Below, piece by piece: positions 8,103 to 12,669 of a stretch of DNA of 12,669 bases; position 1 is the first letter of the stretch; each line of letters starts with the position of its first letter. Below the pieces are notes generated by a model, which saw nothing but the letters and a program-made list of their open reading frames with translations, was not told where the DNA came from and made no database searches. The position numbers were made by a program, and so were the translations under genes. The DNA is taken from the NCBI GenBank assembly GCA_027382625.1, contig JAJKFJ010024675.1, positions 1 through 12,669 of the forward strand, in the 5' to 3' direction. This stretch comes from Tetmemena sp. SeJ-2015. Lineage: Eukaryota > Ciliophora > Spirotrichea > Sporadotrichida > Oxytrichidae.

Positions 8103-8826
8103 GCAATTTCAACTGCGATCAAATTGCAGCTACCTGTTAATTATTTAGATAAATAGTATGTTAATTCTAAATTATTAATAGTTTCATATACTAAATGCAA
8201 GCAATAATTTGGACAGAGTTGGGCAAGTGGATTCTCAGAACCAAGTTACTTAATCTAATAAACAAAAGGTTAAGGTGAGAATCTTTCGCTCATAGTATCC
8301 TTATTAATATTATTCTTACAAAAAATAGTTAATTATTTTAATTATTTTTTATCTTATTTAAATCCTGAAGTCGACTTTTCAAAGGAACTTACCGATGTAT
8401 TATCAGGAAAGCTAACATCATCAGATCACAGTGTATTGATTTAGATCTAATAGAGTATGATCGACGTAAATTGCGTAAGTAGAATAAACGAAATGAACGA
8501 CTTAACTTACCTTGAATATTTTCACTGACTGGTGCTAGTAGTAGTAGATGTAGTAGTAGTTGTAGTATATTATAGTAGTAGTAGAGCAAGTCAGTGAAAT
8601 CTTAATTAGAACCCCAATCACTGATCACATTACAAATTAATCACAAGCCGCTCCAATGTCTTAAATTTTAATTGATCACCTTTTAATTAAAGGTGGCAGC
8701 CACCTCGACTTAGAATAATTAAGATCTCTAATTATCAAAACGTTATAATTTCCAAAGATGGAGTTGACCTTTCCTTGTTCTTCGTTGTCGTATTCCTCAC
8801 ACTGGCCTTCACCCTCTTCGAACTGA
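8103..8826 (+). CDS. Unrecognised coding-like frame with one frameshift
   Basis: Frame 0 (8103-8525) gives 141 codons with protein-like composition, for example FGQSWASGFSEPSYL, EVDFSKELTDVLSGKLTSSD and MIDVNCVSRINEMNDLTYLE. It meets TGA at 8526. Frame 1 takes over from 8521 (FTDWCQQQQMQQQLQ, EQVSEILIRTPITDHITNQS, LIDHLLIKGGSHLDLEQLRS) to TGA 8824-8826. The switch falls in a T4 run (8519-8522), so a one-base indel would join LEYF to TDW. In this reading the TAG repeat codes a short glutamine-rich tract. Sequence is GC-richer from 8385 to 8826 than outside. The first part overlaps another plausible frame (7991-8275, with a Cys-rich piece), so the 5' end is uncertain. No known domain is recognised. 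Confidence 0.36.
8520..8599. repeat. TAG-repeat hairpin with 11-bp perfect arms
   Basis: TTTCACTGACT (8520-8530) and its reverse complement AGTCAGTGAAA (8589-8599) enclose 58 nt dominated by TAG/GTA trinucleotides, with an ATG, a TTG and a TATTATA interruption. In a UAR-Gln code the tract is short polyglutamine in frame 1. As DNA or RNA the arms could form a stem. The left arm also overlaps the T4 run where the reading frame shifts. Confidence 0.7.
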
Positions 8827-8882
8827 ATACTTTTGATTTCTGCAACCACCCTAATCTACGACAATCTTACTCTATAAGAAAG
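8676..8882 (-). CDS. Short acidic open frame, minus strand
   Basis: Minus-strand frame of about 68 codons ending at TGA (8678-8676). It reads VVAEIKSIQFEEGEGQCEE, YDNEEQGKVNSIFGNYNVL and RDLNYSKSRWLPPLIK. The acidic, hydrophilic composition and mixed codons look more natural than the plus-strand translation of the same DNA, which is Phe/Leu/Val-rich. GTAAGATTGTCGTAG (8867-8853 on the minus strand) has GT...AG ends and would make a 15-nt in-phase intron. It overlaps the plus-strand frame 8521-8826, so at most one is likely real. No start codon or family is identified. Confidence 0.27.
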
Positions 8883-8947
8883 TCATGATAAACACTTTTT
8901 ATATATGAAAGATAAGAGTTTATTTTATTAAGCAATTTTATCTCTGA

Positions 8948-9364
8948 AATAGAAATCACGACTACTTCATCTAGATCAAGCAAGCTCTTAAATTACAATT
9001 TTTTGTAAAGCTAATTGAAATCACATTTTACGAATTGCCTAACCCAGAAGTTAAGATCAGAATTAAGTGGAAAGATCTTTTTGCAAGTTTAAGTCTATAA
9101 GTTAGTGGAGGGTTTTACGAATTCAATCAGATCTCCTATCCCCATCTTTCGAGGCTATCAAGCTACTTCTTTATTTTTGATAATTTGGGATCGCAGATTC
9201 ACAAATTCGAAAACTAAATTTATCCTTTTACGAGAGAGACTATGGAGGAAGTCACTCTTCTATTGTATATTTTTTTAATAGAAAAAATGAATGTGTATAT
9301 TAAGAATACGAGAGTATATTAAGATAAGTAGACATTTATTTTTTTCATTTATATACTAATTTGA
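8948..9364 (+). CDS. Unrecognised open frame, 138 codons
   Basis: Frame 2 is open from 8948 to TGA 9362-9364. The middle is strongly protein-like and only moderately AT-rich (9040-9250): LIEITFYELPNPEVKIRIKW, KDLFASLSLQVSGGFYEFNQ, YPHLSRLSSYFFIFDNLGSQ and YPFTRETMEEVTLLL. After about 9290 the translation becomes low-complexity. TAA and TAG occur as Gln. There is no ATG near the beginning, so an upstream exon would be needed. No family recognised. Confidence 0.38.
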
Positions 9365-9770
9365 TAAGGCTTCAATTAAAAATTTTAATCAAATAAGATT
9401 AATTTAAACACCTTTTTTGATTTGCTCAAAATTTTATTATGTATTATTATGGACAATTTGCATTTTATAACTAGATAATTTAAATTTTTAAACACTATAA
9501 ATCTTTCATTATAATAGGATACGATGATTTGGAATTATTTCAAGTGCAATCTTTTTTAATAAAATTAGCTTATTTTTATAACAACCTGATAATTTGAAGA
9601 AATCTTATAACTTTATCAGACTTTTTCAGCTACTAAATGATTATAAGAAGTTAAAGTATCTGAGATATATACACAAATTTCACAAACAAGAATCTAATTG
9701 TATCGATTAATAGTTTACTGAAGAGCAAAATGAGGCTTTTGGACTATTGTAAATATTTAAATTCTATTGA
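9365..9770. other. AT-rich stretch, nothing recognised
   Basis: Long A/T runs with frequent TGA in all plus frames between 9587 and 9770. No motif or protein-like composition was found on either strand. Confidence 0.45.
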
Positions 9771-9962
9771 TTCTTAAAAATAGCATCAATTCGCTACTCA
9801 TCAGAAGTTCTGCAGTCAAATCTATTTTAGTTTTTAATTTAAATGCAGTTAAATTGTTTTATAATGCTTCAATAGGTTGTTGACTTATCTATAAAAATTA
9901 ATTACAGGAAGTATAAGAATGAGAAAGCCAAAATTTAATATAGGATGAATAGAAATAGGTGA
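9771..9962 (+). CDS. Short open frame ending in YRMNRNR
   Basis: Frame 0 is open from 9771 to TGA 9960-9962. The last part reads VVDLSIKINYRKYKNEKAKI and then QYRMNRNR, very basic. Its last 22 sense bases are repeated exactly in inverted orientation at 10418-10439, inside the minus-strand gene and in the same peptide phase. It may be a fragment derived from that gene or a relative. Low confidence as an independent gene. Confidence 0.22.
9939..9960 (+). repeat. 22-bp inverted repeat, left copy
   Basis: TATAGGATGAATAGAAATAG plus GT; its exact reverse complement is at 10418-10439. Flanks do not align beyond a base or two. In both places it is read as YRMNRNR when the local open frame is used. 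Confidence 0.75.
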
Positions 9963-9982
9963 TTAAAGAATTCTAGACAAAT

Positions 9983-11060
9983 TCATAAAGAGATTTAAAT
10001 AGTCATTCGAGCTGATAATTATTTAATCATTAGTTTTATTTATTCATTTATTAAAAATGGGTTTTCTTCTTCCTGGAAGGCAATCAGTATTCGTTTCTTG
10101 AGCAAACTATTTTCTTTCTTAGAGCTCACCTTCTGGCCTCCTTCAAAATATTTAGCTCCATCTCTTCTATAAGGTATTGTAAGAAATATTCTAATAATTA
10201 TTTAACGAATAGAGGAAGGATCAAACTACAATCAGTGAAAGTTGAAAATTAATAAAGAGATAGAAGAAAGTGAATATCGAGAAGGATCCTTTATCACACA
10301 AAATAAAGTTAGACTTATGAATGAAATACTTCTGAGTCGCAGTGTAGTAGTCAAAATCTTGGCAGGTAGCTTGCTCCTTTTAAAACCCATGTATTTTAGT
10401 TATATCAATTAGCGATAACCTATTTCTATTCATCCTATAATTAATCCACGAATTTAAATAGAGACTTCTTAACTTTAAAATAATGAGGTTTTTATTTAAT
10501 GATCCATGAAATTCTTAATAAAAAGAGCCCATTCTCACTTTCTTTCTTTTAATTTAAATAAATTATGTGACTCTTTTTCTACATTATCCTAAAATTAAAA
10601 ATATATTTGGAAACATAGTTAAATAGTCGAAATCAATTACAAGGCTTTCAATAAGAGAGTAAAAATTTATTGCAAAATATTTATTTTTCTAGGTAAGCAT
10701 CCTTAGTAAAATTATTATTTGTCCAAAAATAATTAAAACTTAACTTTTATTGAGGTTAAGTAAACTAGAAAATATTTGAAACATTGAAATTGAAGCCCAA
10801 TCTTGTAAAATTAAGGATTGAAATGTATTCCAAGATTATTTTTTATTTTTTTTATTTTAAAGGAGGACGTTTAGAACTTAGTGAGCTATCTTTTAGTTCA
10901 GCAGAGTTTGCAAAAAATAGACTTACAGTTTGCTTCTAACAAGTTTTAAATCCATGAATAAGAATTTTAGAGGAAACCACTCGCCCATATTAGTTCCATC
11001 AAAATCAGGTTTGTTAAATTCTGGAAAAATAATATCCTCACTTCTCTCAGGTAAACTCAT
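9983..11060 (-). CDS. Candidate minus-strand gene, two frames
   Basis: ATG at 11060-11058 starts MSLPERSEDIIFPEFNKPDF, followed by DGTNMGEWFPLK. This frame is open for 279 codons (to TGA 10223-10221) and includes NYRMNRNRLSLIDITKIHGF, QKEQATCQDFDYYTATQKYF and NFILCDKGSF. A second frame (10231-9983, 82 codons, TGA 9985-9983) is the most protein-like part of the window: IPYRRDGAKYFEGGQKVSSK, KENSLLKKRILIAFQEEENP and INEQIKLMIKQLSARM. The two overlap at 10221-10231, so an intron or indel near there would join them. The middle (about 10500-10880) is AT-rich, low-complexity and may be intronic. FDGTNMGEW faintly recalls the start of retrotransposon Gag-type domains, but nothing else supports that. 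Function unknown. Confidence 0.4.
10418..10439 (-). repeat. 22-bp inverted repeat, right copy
   Basis: Exact reverse complement of 9939-9960, lying inside the minus-strand candidate gene, where it codes YRMNRNR. Confidence 0.75.
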
Positions 11061-11240
11061 ATCAGCAAATAATGACTTCTTTTAAAGAATAAAAGTTTAA
11101 TGTCTATTTGAAGGCAACAAGAATACTTTAAATAAGTATATAATATCAGGATTAGTTTATTTTTAATTAAAAAAAAGAAGTTGAAGGTCTTGAAGATATA
11201 AAATGCAAAACTCAGTAAGAGATTTCTAAAGACGATTTCA

Positions 11241-11727
11241 TAATTAAACATCTAAGATCTTAGAATAAAGGGACAACGCAATTTATATTTATTCTGTGTC
11301 TGAGTTACTGAAATTATAGATATGCCCTAATCTAGAGTAATATTTTATAATTTGAATCCAAATTCAAAATATCACAAGTTTAATATCTTAGTCAAAGATA
11401 ATTCAAATTTCTTATAATTTAATTAGATCATAATAAGGGTAAGTCAACACAATTTTAAATAAATTGATTTACGATATAAAAGAGTATTTAGTAAGATTTC
11501 TGTTTATGATTTGATTATCACTCTACTATTGTTATAAATAGTATAATTTTATATCTTGATTTATAGTGTGAATAAATATATAGTACCTTTATAGCTTGCT
11601 AAGTAGACTAAGAAGTCTTTCCCTCTGCATTTTATTTAATTGATAACCCATACTTTTACTAGCCTATGGGAGAAAACTAATAGCAATACTAACTGATTAT
11701 AGATTATAGATTGCTATCCAATCTTGA
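11241..11727. other. AT-rich stretch, nothing recognised
   Basis: No motif on either strand. The minus-strand frame starting at 11060 is open up to 11237, but that upstream part is low-complexity and probably 5' flanking sequence. Several TA-rich runs are present without a clear repeat. Confidence 0.42.
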
Positions 11728-11787
11728 AATACTACATTTGGACTTTTTAAAACCTTAAACTCAGCTCTTAAAATCAAATAATTATAG

Positions 11788-12543
11788 ATGATATATATTG
11801 AACTGGGAATAAATAAATTAAATGCGTATCCTGCAAAACCATTACTTCCTAATCCTAATCTCAGCCAAGCCAATGACGTCACATGTTTGACCACATCTAT
11901 TAAAATATACTGTACTTTATATTATCACAAAGAGAGGAAAAATAGACTTGATAAACTTTGCAACACAAATTAAATCTCACTATTTTTCCCATCTGCTTAC
12001 GTTAAGCCCAAAACCATTTCTCCTGAGTTGAATATGCTAAAAATCAGAAAATATAATAAAGTACTCTATGTCAGTATTGATGATATCACTGAGCCAGGTG
12101 TCATTTTCAAATAGCATGAGTAATAATAGCAAATAGTGTAGACATTACTAGTCTCTCTTCCCTCTGTTAGGTCATTACAAGATATGTTTTTACTTAGAAT
12201 GATCGCATTGAATCTGCTCTCTTGCACATAATAATTTTATCTGCATCTATTACTCCATTTGCGTCCTCTTTTCAGTTCTCGTTCGGCTTCGGGACTCGCA
12301 ATAATCCACGAAATATATCTCTCTGTTATATTTTCACAGGACTTACCGATGAATTATTATATTATATCACCTACAGTCCTACCCTTCCAAGCCGATTTCG
12401 ATACCATTGTTTCTAGATTTTAACTTTCCATTTAATAAATCTTAAAATTTGATTATTTAAAATTGAGGTATGACTTTCATAAGAGAGCGCTTTTTATGAA
12501 CGTTTTGAGCTCTCCTAAATTATGGGAAGTTAGCTTTAATTGA
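11788..12543 (+). CDS. Unrecognised open frame, 251 codons
   Basis: Frame 1 from ATG 11788 to TGA 12541-12543 with TAA/TAG as Gln. It begins MIYIELGINKLNAYPAKPLL and continues with PNPNLSQANDVTCLTTSIK, YVKPKTISPELNMLK, VLYVSIDDITEPGVIFKQ, a short glutamine tract, LVSLPSVRSLQDMFLLRM and QADFDTIVSRFQLSIQQIL. The region 11830-11900 and 12090-12420 is GC-richer than the average. It is the longest plus-strand open frame with an ATG near its start and well-mixed residues. Overlapping frames on both strands (12222-12416 plus, 11697-11894 minus) are also open but shorter. No domain recognised. The C-terminal 25 codons may instead be replaced by the frame that follows a possible 20-nt intron at 12468. 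Confidence 0.4.
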
Positions 12544-12669
12544 AATTTATATATGGTTTGATTAAAAATAGCATCGACTTTGGCACAAGTTTCAACAAGT
12601 CTAACTCCCTTCTTAGCTTTTATAAAATTCTGGCTGAATGTTTTGAGCTCACCCAAAATCAAATGATAA
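12468..12669 (+). CDS. Possible 20-nt intron and 3' exon running off the window
   Basis: Frame 0 from 12474 to the window end has no TGA and reads FYERFELSQIMGSQLQLKF, IYGLIKNSIDFGTSFNKSNS and YKILAECFELTQNQMI. A 20-nt segment GTATGACTTTCATAAGAGAG (12468-12487) has GT...AG ends and the correct length (3n+2) to join the preceding frame 1 (FDYLKL) to this one as SAFYERFEL. Tiny introns of 15-35 nt are known in several ciliates. The GAG acceptor is not the usual TAG, and a one-base indel would do the same. The exon is partial. Confidence 0.27.

Noticed and set aside
8389..8589. Minus-strand 66-residue ORF with Tyr and Leu runs
   Set aside because: The Tyr and Leu runs are the antisense of the TAG repeat. 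The plus-strand frames here are longer and more balanced.
11057..11251. Minus-strand 64-residue ORF (standard code)
   Set aside because: It is in a different frame from the 11060 start, rich in Phe, Leu and Ile, and has no motif.
11697..11894. Minus-strand 65-residue ORF
   Set aside because: It lies antisense to the N-terminal part of the 11788 frame. Hydrophobic composition is typical of an antisense shadow, though it cannot be excluded.
12222..12416. Plus-strand 64-residue ORF (standard code)
   Set aside because: It overlaps the longer frame 11788-12543 in another phase and has no motif.
12477..12662. Minus-strand 61-residue ORF with an internal LGELKTF repeat
   Set aside because: The plus strand over the same DNA gives a more natural, longer frame. 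The repeat reflects two similar TTTTGAGCTC-type stretches and looks like a shadow.
1..12669. Bacterial features, CRISPR arrays, rRNA
   Set aside because: No ribosome-binding-site-spaced ORFs, no regularly spaced direct repeats and no recognisable rRNA sequence.

Overview
The window is a strongly AT-rich (about three quarters A+T by eye) eukaryotic sequence, most likely from a ciliate that reads TAA and TAG as glutamine and ends genes with TGA. With the standard code no frame stays open beyond about 70 codons. With TGA as the only stop, several recognisable protein patterns become continuous, with TAA/TAG falling inside them where Gln is tolerated. Hand-counted TGA density is about 250 per strand, so chance alone would give a few TGA-free runs of 0.8-1 kb. 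Open frames without a motif are therefore low-confidence candidates only. The genus cannot be fixed from the sequence.

Layout. 1-205: nothing seen. 206-823: a minus-strand open frame. 1191-2440: a leucine-rich-repeat (LRR) type gene on the plus strand. 2771-3193 and 6674-6948: the two arms of a diverged inverted repeat. Each arm carries the response-regulator receiver signature (D)xNMPIMDGFEAT, pointing outwards on opposite strands. The left arm is interrupted by a 147-bp insertion bounded by a perfect 13-bp direct repeat and absent from the right arm, which is the pattern expected of an internal eliminated sequence (IES) with a pointer. Between the arms lie a fragmented LRR gene (3264-5499) and an unrecognised coding-like frame (5742-6377) ending in a broken Cys-x2-Cys pair.

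Right of the repeat come plus-strand frames at 7355-7990, 8103-8826 and 8948-9364, a TAG-rich hairpin (8520-8599), a minus-strand candidate gene (9983-11060), and a plus-strand frame running off the end (11788-12669). A 22-bp perfect inverted repeat links 9939-9960 with 10418-10439, and both copies are read in the same peptide phase.

The frame changes, in-frame TGAs, homopolymer-linked shifts and repeated gene fragments fit either germline (micronuclear) ciliate DNA with IESs and decayed paralogues, or a draft long-read assembly with residual indels. The sequence alone does not decide between them. The LRR segments and the receiver fragments are the only parts with recognised families. How the genes might work together cannot be said.
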